The notes under the pieces: model-generated
What the model saw: the letters and a program-made list of their open reading frames with translations, nothing else
Told to the model about the DNA's origin: nothing
Database searches by the model: none
Assembly: GCA_041690695.1 (NCBI GenBank)
Contig: JBEPVZ010000001.1
Coordinates: forward strand, 1-64,000
Source of the DNA: JBEPVZ01 sp041690695
Lineage (GTDB): Bacteria > Patescibacteriota > Microgenomatia > Daviesbacterales > UBA10151
Direction: 5' to 3'
Length of the DNA: 64,000 nt
Made by a program: the position numbers and the translations under genes
Shown here: one piece after another, positions 42,608-51,378 of the stretch
Layout: every line of letters starts with the position of its first letter
Numbering within the stretch: position 1 is the stretch's first letter

Positions 42608-43909
42608 ATGCCGTTGCCAATAAACAGCAAACTTATTAAACGATACAATACGCCAATCGATGAAACGGTTATTTATGACCCATTGGCGCTAGTAACAAAA
42701 GCTAAGGGATCTTTTGTTTGGATTGAGGGACAGAGAGATCCATATTTTGATCTTTTAATGAGTTACAGCTCTACTAACTTCGGGCATGTCAACAACGATA
42801 TATTAAAATTTGTAAAAGACGCAGTAGAGAAATTTGATAATATTATCGCATTTAATTCTGCTGCAAAAGTTGGATTAAGCAAAAAACTAGTTGACCTTTT
42901 ACCCTACCCAGACAATAAGATACCGTATTTCCCTGTTGGTGGAACCAAGGCTATTGATGCTGCTATTAAACTAGCAAAAGCGTATACAGGAAAAGATGTC
43001 ATAATTGCTTTTTCAGGAGACTTTCACGGTTATAGTTATGCTGCAATGTCCGTGACAGATAGTGAATATATAGAAAAATCACAATTTGGCTCATATCCTG
43101 GAAAGGTAAAACAATTTCCATTCCCTCATAGGCTCACGTTGAACTCTTCAGAAGTGGTAAAAAATATATTAGCTAGCATTGAGAATTATTTACAAATAAA
43201 TCACCATAAAGTCGCTGCCGTTATTTTTGAGCCAATACAAGGAGCTGCCGGATTTCTTATTCCTCCCGATGGGTTCTTAAAAAAATTAATTTCACTAGCA
43301 CAAAAGTATGGTGTGCTTACAATCTGTGATGAAATACAAACCGGTGTCTATAGAACAGGTACATTTTACTATGTTAATCAACTTGATCTTAATCCGGACA
43401 TTATTTTATTAGGAAAATCATTAGCCGGAGGTTACTATCCGTTGAGCGCGGTTATTGCGAATAAAATCATATTTGAATCAGTCGATCCAAAACATTCAGG
43501 TTTTGACTCAACTTTTGCTACAAATCTTCTTGGTATTGAAATCGCGCACCAAGTAGTGGAATATGCTGAAAAAAAGAATCTATCTAAAGTTGTCCAAACA
43601 ACAGGAAATATTATTTCATCAAAATTAAGATCCTTACTAAATAATTTTAATTTTATTAAAGATTTTGATAGTATTGGCATGGCTTACGGCTATAGAGTTG
43701 AAGCACCATCAAAAAAAAGAGAAGACAATTCAGCTCTAGCCACAAAAATTAAAAAAGAGGCATTTAATAACCACTTAATTATACAAACTGCAGGTTTATA
43801 TGGTGATCACATGAAGCTGTCACCAAATTTTTTTATCACCCAAGAAGAAATAGATTCATTTATTACAGAATTCACATTGGTTTTAAAAAAAGTATATAGT
43901 GAAATCTGA
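42608..43909 (+). CDS. Class III aminotransferase (diaminobutyrate/ornithine/GABA type)
   Basis: The 433-residue PLP enzyme has the family signature: GGTKAIDAAIKLAKAYTGK near 111-129, DEIQTGVYRTG at 241-251 and Lys270 in LLGKSLAGGYYPLSAV. These enzymes move an amino group between a terminal carbon and 2-oxoglutarate. Because lysC and asd nearby supply aspartate semialdehyde, formation of 2,4-diaminobutyrate is the best-fitting reaction, but ornithine or GABA cannot be excluded. It is coupled to the decarboxylase with 1-base spacing. Confidence 0.85.
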   Translation: MPLPINSKLIKRYNTPIDETVIYDPLALVTKAKGSFVWIEGQRDPYFDLLMSYSSTNFGHVNNDILKFVKDAVEKFDNIIAFNSAAKVGLSKKLVDLLPYPDNKIPYFPVGGTKAIDAAIKLAKAYTGKDVIIAFSGDFHGYSYAAMSVTDSEYIEKSQFGSYPGKVKQFPFPHRLTLNSSEVVKNILASIENYLQINHHKVAAVIFEPIQGAAGFLIPPDGFLKKLISLAQKYGVLTICDEIQTGVYRTGTFYYVNQLDLNPDIILLGKSLAGGYYPLSAVIANKIIFESVDPKHSGFDSTFATNLLGIEIAHQVVEYAEKKNLSKVVQTTGNIISSKLRSLLNNFNFIKDFDSIGMAYGYRVEAPSKKREDNSALATKIKKEAFNNHLIIQTAGLYGDHMKLSPNFFITQEEIDSFITEFTLVLKKVYSEI

Positions 43910-43959
43910 ACTATATACTTTTCCTCAATTTATCCTTGAAATATTTGTAAATTTAATAA

Positions 43960-44163
43960 TCATTCCCCAAACACCCCTTGAATAGATATTTCTTCTTTGT
44001 GGTATATAAAACCAAGTTTCTTTAATTTTTCATAAGTTTCCATCAGACTTGGATAAATCTGGTTCCACCTGAGGGCAAGCTCACCAGCCCGAGTCTCGCT
44101 TAGCGGGACGAGGTCCAGATAGTGTAGCGATCTGGATATCTTAATTCCAAATCTCCCGTTACC
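43960..44163 (-). pseudogene. Coding remnant with a GC-rich palindromic patch
   Basis: A 67-codon open frame with no start codon ends in MYTYEKL-like helix residues (SLMETYEKLKKLGFIYHKEE). The DNA at 44092-44136 is GC-rich compared with its surroundings and contains two strong hairpins: GTCTCGC/GCGGGAC around TTA (44093-44109) and TCCAGAT/ATCTGGA (44114-44136). It may be a decayed gene invaded by a small palindromic repeat. No family is recognised. Confidence 0.45.
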
Positions 44164-44240
44164 TTAAATTAATTTATCCTATAATATTTGATCTTTAGGA
44201 GACTTAAGTCTATAATTAGCCGAAATTATAAAGGTTAATT

Positions 44241-45305
44241 ATGGATGTAGAAAAAAGATCAGGCTTTTCTGAGCCCCAACCCCCAATATCGCTCCTAAGT
44301 CGATCAAATCGACGGGACTTTCTTCGGTTGCTTGGTGCAACTAGTCTTGGGGTTGCCGCCAGTGGAGCTTTTAGGGTTTTGAATCCAGAAATACCAAGGA
44401 CTGCTGAAATTACTCCAGCCGAACTCGATCGTACTAACCGACTTTTTTTGGGTAGGGAGATCCTGGCTTTGCCAGATTCAGCAATTAAAGGGAGCTTAAT
44501 TAGCCGGATGTTGCCTCTACTCGAAGATAATCCATCAAAGGAAATTATGTTAGGTGGGATGTCTATTCGGGTTCAACCAATTAAAGTGATGATTGGAGAA
44601 TCAACAAACTCGGAGATTCAAGGATCATCGGATATGTGGGAGGATGATTCTCCAGTAGTTTATTTTAACTCTGATCAAAGACTGAAAATGCCTTATCTTG
44701 GTTTAGTGAAACCGGAAGAGCGAAGTAGTTTTTCAACCGATAATAGCGGTACTGCCTTTCTTGATAGTAGTGTTTCGGTTGGAGATTCACTTATACCTGA
44801 TTTAACGCCATATATTAAAGTTACGATACCTCAACAGGCTGGACGTTCAGAAAATCTGCGTTGGGTAGATCAAGAAATAAAAAAGTTTGTAGCAGTTAAA
44901 GAAGTTATTTCGCTTTGGCTAATCGCCCTTTTTATAGAAGCCACAATTAATAAAATGAAAGCTTTGAATATGTCGACGATGGCAGAAGTCAATCTTCCAG
45001 GAATGAAACCATATTCCACCGAATTTGTGACCGGGGCGTTAAAGGTTATTGATCGTCACGTTGGTCGATTACTTTTATCTTTAGATATCGGTGCAACTGT
45101 TGCAACTTTGAAAGCTTATCAAGGAACAGCCATGATTCCTTTAATTACTCGGAGTGACTCTCGATTAGCGACGGCAAATAGCCAGGTTGCCAAAATTGAT
45201 CTGGGAAATAACGAACAGGATATTTTATTTAATTCCTTAAAATTGGCTTATACTGATCATAAATTATTAGTTGTGCCACATCACGGCAGCCTACAGTTTC
45301 CTTAA
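44241..45305 (+). CDS. Tat-exported protein, unknown
   Basis: The 354-residue protein begins with a twin-arginine signal (SNRRDFLRLLGATSLGVAA, about residues 22-40). The mature part has a central helical region (LWLIALFIEATINKMKALN near 230-250) and no recognised catalytic motif. Tat signals serve folded or cofactor-bearing proteins; none of the Tat translocase genes is in the window. The protein's role is unknown. Confidence 0.62.
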   Translation: MDVEKRSGFSEPQPPISLLSRSNRRDFLRLLGATSLGVAASGAFRVLNPEIPRTAEITPAELDRTNRLFLGREILALPDSAIKGSLISRMLPLLEDNPSKEIMLGGMSIRVQPIKVMIGESTNSEIQGSSDMWEDDSPVVYFNSDQRLKMPYLGLVKPEERSSFSTDNSGTAFLDSSVSVGDSLIPDLTPYIKVTIPQQAGRSENLRWVDQEIKKFVAVKEVISLWLIALFIEATINKMKALNMSTMAEVNLPGMKPYSTEFVTGALKVIDRHVGRLLLSLDIGATVATLKAYQGTAMIPLITRSDSRLATANSQVAKIDLGNNEQDILFNSLKLAYTDHKLLVVPHHGSLQFP

Positions 45306-45436
45306 CTCAACAAAAGTGGTTGTGCACTCCAAAATGGCGAACTGTTCAAATAGATTAATTAAAACTGAGATGATTCCCAGTTAAACAAGTTTCCAAATCC
45401 TCAACCATTCTTGGCAAAAAAATATTCGATACATAT

Positions 45437-45943
45437 TTAAATTTCAGCTACGGTCGGATCAAGGCTGGCTACAGTGATACCAGTAACAGAGATCGCTCCT
45501 TCTGAAAGCTTCCGTCCTCTTGCCGGCCCATAAATTTCTTCATACTGACCAATAAATGAAAAAATAAGCCCTAAATAGCGACTCTGGCCACCTACTTCTA
45601 ACCGGTCCCATAACCATTGAAGTCTATCTTCGGGATATTTATCAATAGCCGTCTTATACCTTTGAATATCTATCTCTCCAACCTCGAGTTGCCGACCTTC
45701 AGATTCCAGTTGCATTGTAACTAAATCGTAGGCAACTGCTGCTCCTAAACCCCAACTCATATGCTGTCCTGACTCCATACCCCGAACACCAACAAAACGG
45801 TGAAGGGAGGGATGTCTTTCCTGCATTCTGAGTAGTTGACCAAAATGATAAGATTCACTTTCGCTGGCAGCCCTTCTTAACCTGGATAGAGCAAAAGCTT
45901 CATTTTCTTCTGCAATCTCCAAAACCTTTCTTTCAATTGACAT
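45437..45943 (-). CDS. Hypothetical helical protein, unknown
   Basis: The 168-residue protein is mainly helical by composition with a charged N-terminus (RKVLEIAEENEAFALSRLRR). It has no signal or membrane segment and no recognised family. A TATAAT box (complement) lies 8 bases before the ATG. The 130 bases before 45437 and the neighbouring gap hold no further gene. Confidence 0.5.
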   Translation of the reverse strand: MSIERKVLEIAEENEAFALSRLRRAASESESYHFGQLLRMQERHPSLHRFVGVRGMESGQHMSWGLGAAVAYDLVTMQLESEGRQLEVGEIDIQRYKTAIDKYPEDRLQWLWDRLEVGGQSRYLGLIFSFIGQYEEIYGPARGRKLSEGAISVTGITVASLDPTVAEI

Positions 45944-46060
45944 ATTGGGGAATTATAGTTAGAGAAGTCACTTGAGTCAATTTACGGTATTAACTAATCA
46001 ACCCACGACTGAATGACTTCTTACATATTTTTTATAAAAGAGTAGTAAAATAGTTTAATT

Positions 46061-46966
46061 ATGCAAAGAATTGTTCCTAATTTTTGGTTTGACCATAACG
46101 CTGAGGAAGCTGTTGATTTTTATCTTTCAGTCTTTAAGGACAGCAAAATCAAGGCAACGTTCCATTATCCAAAAACTGAAGAAGAAGGATTAGCTGACTT
46201 TCAAACAGATTTAGCTGGAAAAGTGTTAACTATCGATTTTGAAATAAGCGACTATAGTTTTACGGCGATTAATGCCGATACGACATTTAAGCCGACTCCA
46301 TCAATATCATTTTTTTACACCTGTGATACAAAACAAGAAATTGATGAATTATGGGAAAAACTATCAAATGATGGGAAAACATTGATGGATCTTAATAAAT
46401 ATCCATTTAGTGAATATTATGGTTGGGTACAAGATAAATTTGGCTATACTTGGCAGCTTATTTTAAACAATGCTCAAGGTGATAAAAGACCAAAAATTGT
46501 ACCTTCACTTATGTTTACGAAAGATAGAGACGGACAAGCCCAGGATGCAATGAAGTTTTATACCTCGGTCTTTAAAGACAGTGATATAAGTAAAAACCTT
46601 AATTATTATCCCTCAGATATACCTGATAGAGAAGGTAAGATTTCTTATGCTGATTTTCGACTGTTTGATCAATGGTTTGCGGTTATGGATGGCGGAAAAG
46701 ATCATGATTTTAGTTTCAGTCCGGCAATTTCACTGATGGTACGATGCAAAGATCAAGAAGAGATCGATTATTACTGGGAAAAACTATCAGCAAATCCGGA
46801 TTTTGAACAATGTGGTTGGCTTGAAGACAAATATAGTGTTAATTGGCAAATTGCACCTGAGAATATAGATGAATTGATAAGGCTGCCTGGGGCATACAAA
46901 AGTATGATGAGTATGAAAAAGCTTGATATCGCAGGACTACAAGAAGCTGATAAAAATGACGAATAA
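46061..46966 (+). CDS. Tandem PhnB-type VOC protein
   Basis: The 301-residue protein is two copies of the PhnB-like (3-demethylubiquinone methyltransferase-like) VOC domain. The first starts IVPNFWFDHNAEEAVDFYLS at 4-23, and the second KIVPSLMFTKDRDGQAQDAM near 144. Each half ends in a W(Q)L/I strand (YTWQLIL, VNWQIAP). The internal duplication could make a complete two-domain module in one chain. The substrate is not known. Confidence 0.85.
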   Translation: MQRIVPNFWFDHNAEEAVDFYLSVFKDSKIKATFHYPKTEEEGLADFQTDLAGKVLTIDFEISDYSFTAINADTTFKPTPSISFFYTCDTKQEIDELWEKLSNDGKTLMDLNKYPFSEYYGWVQDKFGYTWQLILNNAQGDKRPKIVPSLMFTKDRDGQAQDAMKFYTSVFKDSDISKNLNYYPSDIPDREGKISYADFRLFDQWFAVMDGGKDHDFSFSPAISLMVRCKDQEEIDYYWEKLSANPDFEQCGWLEDKYSVNWQIAPENIDELIRLPGAYKSMMSMKKLDIAGLQEADKNDE

Positions 46967-47027
46967 TATTCTGTGACCTTCGGTACTAAATAGACTATCT
47001 CAAAACTGTTTTTGGTATAATCACTTC

Positions 47028-47249
47028 ATGGAAGACTTAGTAGTTGTTAAAATATTTAATACTCGTATCGAAGCGGAGATTGCTAAAGGTTTACTAGAAG
47101 CAAATAAGATAGACTCAATAATCCAGGCTGATGATGAGGGTGGAATGGCTCCATTTCCTTTTAAACCGACTTCTATGGGTATCAGATTGCTTATTAAACA
47201 AAGTGATCTTCAAAAGGCAGAAAAATTATTAAAAGCAAGAAAGTTATAA
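47028..47249 (+). CDS. DUF2007 family protein
   Basis: The 73-residue protein matches the small DUF2007 (putative signal transducing protein) fold: VVVKIFNTRIEAEIAKGLLE at the start, then a strand with SIIQADDEGG, and LLIKQSDLQKAEKLL at the end. Its function in cells is not established. A TATAAT box at 47016-47021 is 6 bases before the ATG. The AAA-type gene starts 7 bases after its stop, so they are probably one transcript. Confidence 0.85.
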   Translation: MEDLVVVKIFNTRIEAEIAKGLLEANKIDSIIQADDEGGMAPFPFKPTSMGIRLLIKQSDLQKAEKLLKARKL

Positions 47250-47256
47250 TCAACTT

Positions 47257-47949
47257 ATGCCAGAGATGGATCTTTTAAATAGCGGCTTAGAAAAAACTAA
47301 TTGGTGGGTGGTGACCGGTGGTCCATCATCGGGTAAAAGTACATTATTAACTTATATGGCATTCAAGGGGCATCGAGTAATTCCAGAAGCAGCCCGAGTT
47401 TTAATCGACCTTAAGCTGAGCCGTGGCCAAACTTTAGCCCAAATTCGCCAAGACGAAAGTCTTTTTCAAGATCAGGTTTTTGATATGAAAGCTGGATTGG
47501 AAAGTCAGTTATCTCCCAATCAAGAAGCTTTACTCGAGAGGGGTTCACATGGGGATACTCTTGCTTATAAGCTACTCGGAATGATCTGGCCGGACAAAGA
47601 ACACACTCCACCAGCTGACTACTCACGAAGATCAGGAATTCTCGATAGAATAGAATCTACCGATTTTCTAGGTAGACCCGAAACAACCTATATTCTTAAA
47701 AGACAGTATGCTGGGGTTTTTATCCTTAACCGTTTACCTTTTGTGAAGGATTATGCTCGGACTGAAGACGATCTTCAAGCCGAGAGGATTGACAAGCTGC
47801 TGCATTATAGCTATCGTCTACTTGGTTATCAGCCAATTGATGTACCAGTAGCGCCGGTTGATCAACGTGCCAACTTTATACGAAGACATATTCAGATATT
47901 GAAGACTGAGAGCGTAAAAGATTGCGAGCAATTGCTCAAACGATGGTAA
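47257..47949 (+). CDS. P-loop ATPase of the AAA_28/NadR type
   Basis: The 230-residue protein has Walker A GGPSSGKST (about 21-29), VIPEAARVLIDLKL, and LLERGSHGDTLAY near 94, a pattern of the AAA_28 family related to the kinase domain of NadR and to predicted phosphotransferases. A kinase or sensor role on a nucleotide-like ligand is possible. It is co-transcribed with the DUF2007 gene. One base after its stop begins the fragment of a duplicated reductase gene. Confidence 0.78.
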   Translation: MPEMDLLNSGLEKTNWWVVTGGPSSGKSTLLTYMAFKGHRVIPEAARVLIDLKLSRGQTLAQIRQDESLFQDQVFDMKAGLESQLSPNQEALLERGSHGDTLAYKLLGMIWPDKEHTPPADYSRRSGILDRIESTDFLGRPETTYILKRQYAGVFILNRLPFVKDYARTEDDLQAERIDKLLHYSYRLLGYQPIDVPVAPVDQRANFIRRHIQILKTESVKDCEQLLKRW

Positions 47950-47950
47950 G

Positions 47951-48061
47951 ATGAGAAAAATAATAACTACTACATTTATTACTCTTGACGGTGTTATGCA
48001 GGCTCCAGACGGGCCGGAGGAAGATACTTCAGATGGATTTGCTTATGGGGGTTGGCAGTTG
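47951..48061 (+). pseudogene. 5' fragment of a dihydrofolate reductase-family gene
   Basis: The first 37 codons of the gene at 51379-51990 are repeated here at about 92 percent identity, including the ATG and GPEEDTSDGFAYGGWQL. The homology ends near 48061. Beyond it lies the C-terminus of the minus-strand 1044-residue protein, whose last residues are encoded antisense to this fragment. The intact copy lies 3.4 kb away in the same orientation, so a large segment sits between two copies. Confidence 0.8.
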
Positions 48062-51000
48062 ACTATTCACTGTTTTTTTCGTTCTTATTAAAACAACTGA
48101 TAATACTATTATAATTAACGCCATCACACCTGTGACTCCTATTACGAGAGGAGAAAATGAATTTGTAGGTTTTACTACAACATTGACACTGAACTCTTTT
48201 TCGCTACCCGTCAGATTAAGTGATTCTTCTCCTTTGAAATTCCCATAGGCAATGAGTAGTTGATGATTTCCTGACTCGACATTATGAAAAGTAGCTACAC
48301 CATTCTTGTCAGTCGTAGTCGTTTGTGGTGTTGAGTGAAGGGTTACCATTGCCCCAGCAACAGGCTGTTTATTTGTATCAGTAACTTTTATATTTACATC
48401 GTGTACCAGTACTTGATTACTACTATTACCTGTAGAACTACTTGGAGACATTTGATCTGAAGCGCTTTGAATTTTTAAATCCCATCCAATATTTAAGTTC
48501 GCGGATGAGCTAAGAGAGGGATACTCATCTTGATTGTCTTTAATAATTTGCGCTATTTCTTCTGGAATAGTGATCTGGAGATCGTTTGTTTGTATTACGA
48601 ACGAAGCAATAGACCAGAGACTATCTCCTGGCTGGACTTTATACGACGTGCTATTGCCCAATGGAATATTTGCAACTGGTTGCACCGTTGTTGATACAAA
48701 AGGTGTTGAACTACCAAACAGATTATTTCCGTTTGTTGTCGCCGATATTTCATTTGACCAAGTGCCCGGAGCACAACCATTAGCAGCTTGAATTCTAAAA
48801 TAATACGTAGTATTCGCAGCAAGGCTTGAGACTAATGCAGTTCTAGCGCCACTTCCTCCAATATTTTGGGAACCGTAGGGATAATTTCCAGAAGTTGTTC
48901 CATACTGAAGAATATAATGATCCAGAGGTCCATCTGCACTGGCAAAGTATAAGAGTATATTCTGACTATCTTGAGCGTTGGCGGCATATAGCCAAGGCGC
49001 TTTTGCACCAGGTGATGGGTTTCCACAAGATGGTGTGGTCGTATCGGAAGATGAAGAATTTGAGGATGAAGCTGAAGTAGGCGTTGGGGTTGCAGTTGGA
49101 GCTATTGCCACAAAAATATCTATAGCACCATTATTAAACTGACTAGCTGATGCTCCACTTGCAACAAGTGGTTTCATTAACTTCACGTACGCTATTTGAT
49201 TTCCTGTATCAACGTAGGTAAGATAATCAGTATTTTTTGTTAATGATGTTGATCCAATTTTCACTGTAGGATCTACGAGTGAGGTGTAATTAGCAATTTT
49301 ATAGATATTGATCCAGCGCTCTGTCACATTACCCGTGATCGTAGGAGTAAAGAGTACTTCGTTACCTGAGGCGGTCATTTGATAGGCTGCTTCATCGTAA
49401 CTAAAGCTACTCATGGATCCTGTTGTCATAATCCCTGATGTATCGGGATTTAAATAGTCTGCTGCTATTGAAATAGCGTCACCGGAAGTCAGATTTTTAT
49501 CTAGTACTTGTAAGTAATAAAATGTTTTTGTTGTTAAAGCAGAGAAATTAGCAATTGTTGCATATTCATATACTTTTAGGCGAGAAGTATTTTGATCGTA
49601 ATCCACGACGTTACTTGAGCCACCATTACTCGTCAGTTTCGTTTTTATTACGGTCTCAACACCTGTAGATATTCCACTGGCATTTTTAGGGGTGATATAG
49701 ACATAATCAGGGTTTGTACTTGTCAGTGTCGGCCAGCCAACTGTATTGGAGCCACCTACTGTACCATATCCTCCATTGGAAAAATCCCACACGTTCTCTC
49801 CTACTTCTTGCAATCCACCGATAAGGGTCACTTCAAGAGAGTCGGCAGCCCCAAGTGTAATTGCTGACCCACTCGGATTTGTTGCGTCGACTCTATCAGC
49901 TATAAATCCAGGATTTCCTGGGTAAATTGCTGTCTTAACAAGATAATTAAATCCATTGGCGTCTGTTCCGGAGGTAGGAACCGTTCCACTATAATAACGT
50001 CTGAAGCCCGTTCCTGTCGGTGTTTGTTCGGCTAGAGTGTAGGCCGAAGACTCTGTTCCAAGATACGTTCCCGACCTGTTGGTTAACCAATGAATAAAAC
50101 CATCGGGAATAGTTGTTGCTAAGCTAGTTTGGTTAATACTTGTGGTATTGCTTGCGATCTCATACCAGGGAGAGATTATTGCACCCCCATATGTAGGAAT
50201 AAGTCCCACTTGCCATCCGTCCCCAGAACTATTTGTCCAGTGAATATCTGTTTCTGCCTGGTTGTTGCTAAAGCCTCCGGATATACCGCTTTGGGTTTGG
50301 GATGTTACGACCAATCCTGGTGCTGCCGTTGGGGTAGGCGTAGGAGTGGGTGTGCTAGTAGGGGCGGCGGTACTTGTAGGGGTCGGAGTACTCACAACAT
50401 TGTCTCCGACTGAAAAGTTATCGATAACCCAACCCGTTGAACCTGCAAAACCTTTAATCCCGGCTTTTCCTGCTGCAAGAGGTGAGGTGTCAGTTACTTG
50501 TCCCGTCCAGCTAGCTGGTTCTGCTGTCCCGTCCTGCCATACTTTAATAGAAAGGATGGCATTACTTCCTGATGTTGCTACATTAAACCGTATCCAATAA
50601 AACGTGTTATTTGCTTCCGAGAGTGCCACTGTAGTGGAAAATGGTTTCGTGCTGACTCCAGCTTGTGTTTTTAATATATCAACTTCACCCGTTGCACCAT
50701 TTGCTCCAAAGCCTGCAGCATAGGTATTATTTATATCTGTAAACCGTAACATGATACGCCCACCATCTGTAACAATTTGATTACTCTCATAGCGTACAAG
50801 ACTATCAGCAGTAGAGATCGAGGTACTTCCCAATGTTAATAGCTGGCTTGCCCCTGAGTTGATAACGCGTCCTTCGTTAGCATTGACAGAAACATTGGCA
50901 GCCGTACCACTTTGTAGCGTCCAGGCGTTCCCATCTGTAGCTGTTCCCCAACCATTTGCAACATTTGATCGTGTAAATGTATCTTGAAGAAGAACGGAGC

Positions 51001-51163
51001 CCGTTACGTCTGGATTTGTTGCGTATGCTTTTTCAACAAGCACAAGCGAAAAGAAAAAGAGTGTACTCATGAACATTAGAAGGAGAAAAACTGTGCTAAA
51101 AATAACTTTTTTGTAAAAGATAAAAGTGGACTTAATTCGTCCATTTTTTAGGGGGATGACCAT
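48029..51163 (-). CDS. Large surface protein: LamG-like, unknown domain, fibronectin III, LysM, carboxypeptidase-regulatory-like, membrane anchor
   Basis: The 1044-residue protein has a signal peptide (about 14-48), a LamG-like domain (about 58-255, from DTFTRSNVANGWGTATDGN) and a Pro/Thr linker. A large unrecognised beta-rich domain follows (about 285-690), then a fibronectin III module (about 715-810) and a LysM domain (about 840-905, YKVQPGDSLWSIASFV). A carboxypeptidase-regulatory-like module (VAGAMVTLHSTPQ near 945) and a membrane span complete it. The last 11 or so residues (NSQLPTPISKSI) come from antisense of the reductase fragment, so the original C-terminus was replaced. LysM suggests binding to peptidoglycan. 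Confidence 0.78.
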   Translation of the reverse strand: MVIPLKNGRIKSTFIFYKKVIFSTVFLLLMFMSTLFFFSLVLVEKAYATNPDVTGSVLLQDTFTRSNVANGWGTATDGNAWTLQSGTAANVSVNANEGRVINSGASQLLTLGSTSISTADSLVRYESNQIVTDGGRIMLRFTDINNTYAAGFGANGATGEVDILKTQAGVSTKPFSTTVALSEANNTFYWIRFNVATSGSNAILSIKVWQDGTAEPASWTGQVTDTSPLAAGKAGIKGFAGSTGWVIDNFSVGDNVVSTPTPTSTAAPTSTPTPTPTPTAAPGLVVTSQTQSGISGGFSNNQAETDIHWTNSSGDGWQVGLIPTYGGAIISPWYEIASNTTSINQTSLATTIPDGFIHWLTNRSGTYLGTESSAYTLAEQTPTGTGFRRYYSGTVPTSGTDANGFNYLVKTAIYPGNPGFIADRVDATNPSGSAITLGAADSLEVTLIGGLQEVGENVWDFSNGGYGTVGGSNTVGWPTLTSTNPDYVYITPKNASGISTGVETVIKTKLTSNGGSSNVVDYDQNTSRLKVYEYATIANFSALTTKTFYYLQVLDKNLTSGDAISIAADYLNPDTSGIMTTGSMSSFSYDEAAYQMTASGNEVLFTPTITGNVTERWINIYKIANYTSLVDPTVKIGSTSLTKNTDYLTYVDTGNQIAYVKLMKPLVASGASASQFNNGAIDIFVAIAPTATPTPTSASSSNSSSSDTTTPSCGNPSPGAKAPWLYAANAQDSQNILLYFASADGPLDHYILQYGTTSGNYPYGSQNIGGSGARTALVSSLAANTTYYFRIQAANGCAPGTWSNEISATTNGNNLFGSSTPFVSTTVQPVANIPLGNSTSYKVQPGDSLWSIASFVIQTNDLQITIPEEIAQIIKDNQDEYPSLSSSANLNIGWDLKIQSASDQMSPSSSTGNSSNQVLVHDVNIKVTDTNKQPVAGAMVTLHSTPQTTTTDKNGVATFHNVESGNHQLLIAYGNFKGEESLNLTGSEKEFSVNVVVKPTNSFSPLVIGVTGVMALIIIVLSVVLIRTKKTVNSQLPTPISKSI

Positions 51164-51378
51164 GTAATACTGTGTATATGATAGTAGGGTTTTTCTAGTA
51201 GAAGGTCAAGTAAAAATTATGAATTATCCCTTTTTGAAACTCTAAAAGACCAAGTGGGGGACATTATACACGATGCTTCTAAAGTTTAATGTTTAACTTA
51301 TTTTTACGCCCTAGCAGTATTTTTAGCCTTAAAATCTAATGATTTTCAATAAACTAACGGTGTAGTAGAATTGTTTAG

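Noticed and set aside
50129..50600. Plus-strand frames with Gly/Val repeats inside the 1044-residue gene.
   Set aside because: They are shadows of the Pro/Thr linker of the surface protein.
48029..51163. Transposon-type target-site duplication around the surface protein gene.
   Set aside because: The flanking repeat is 111 bases and diverged by several percent, which is far longer than a target duplication, and no transposase is present.
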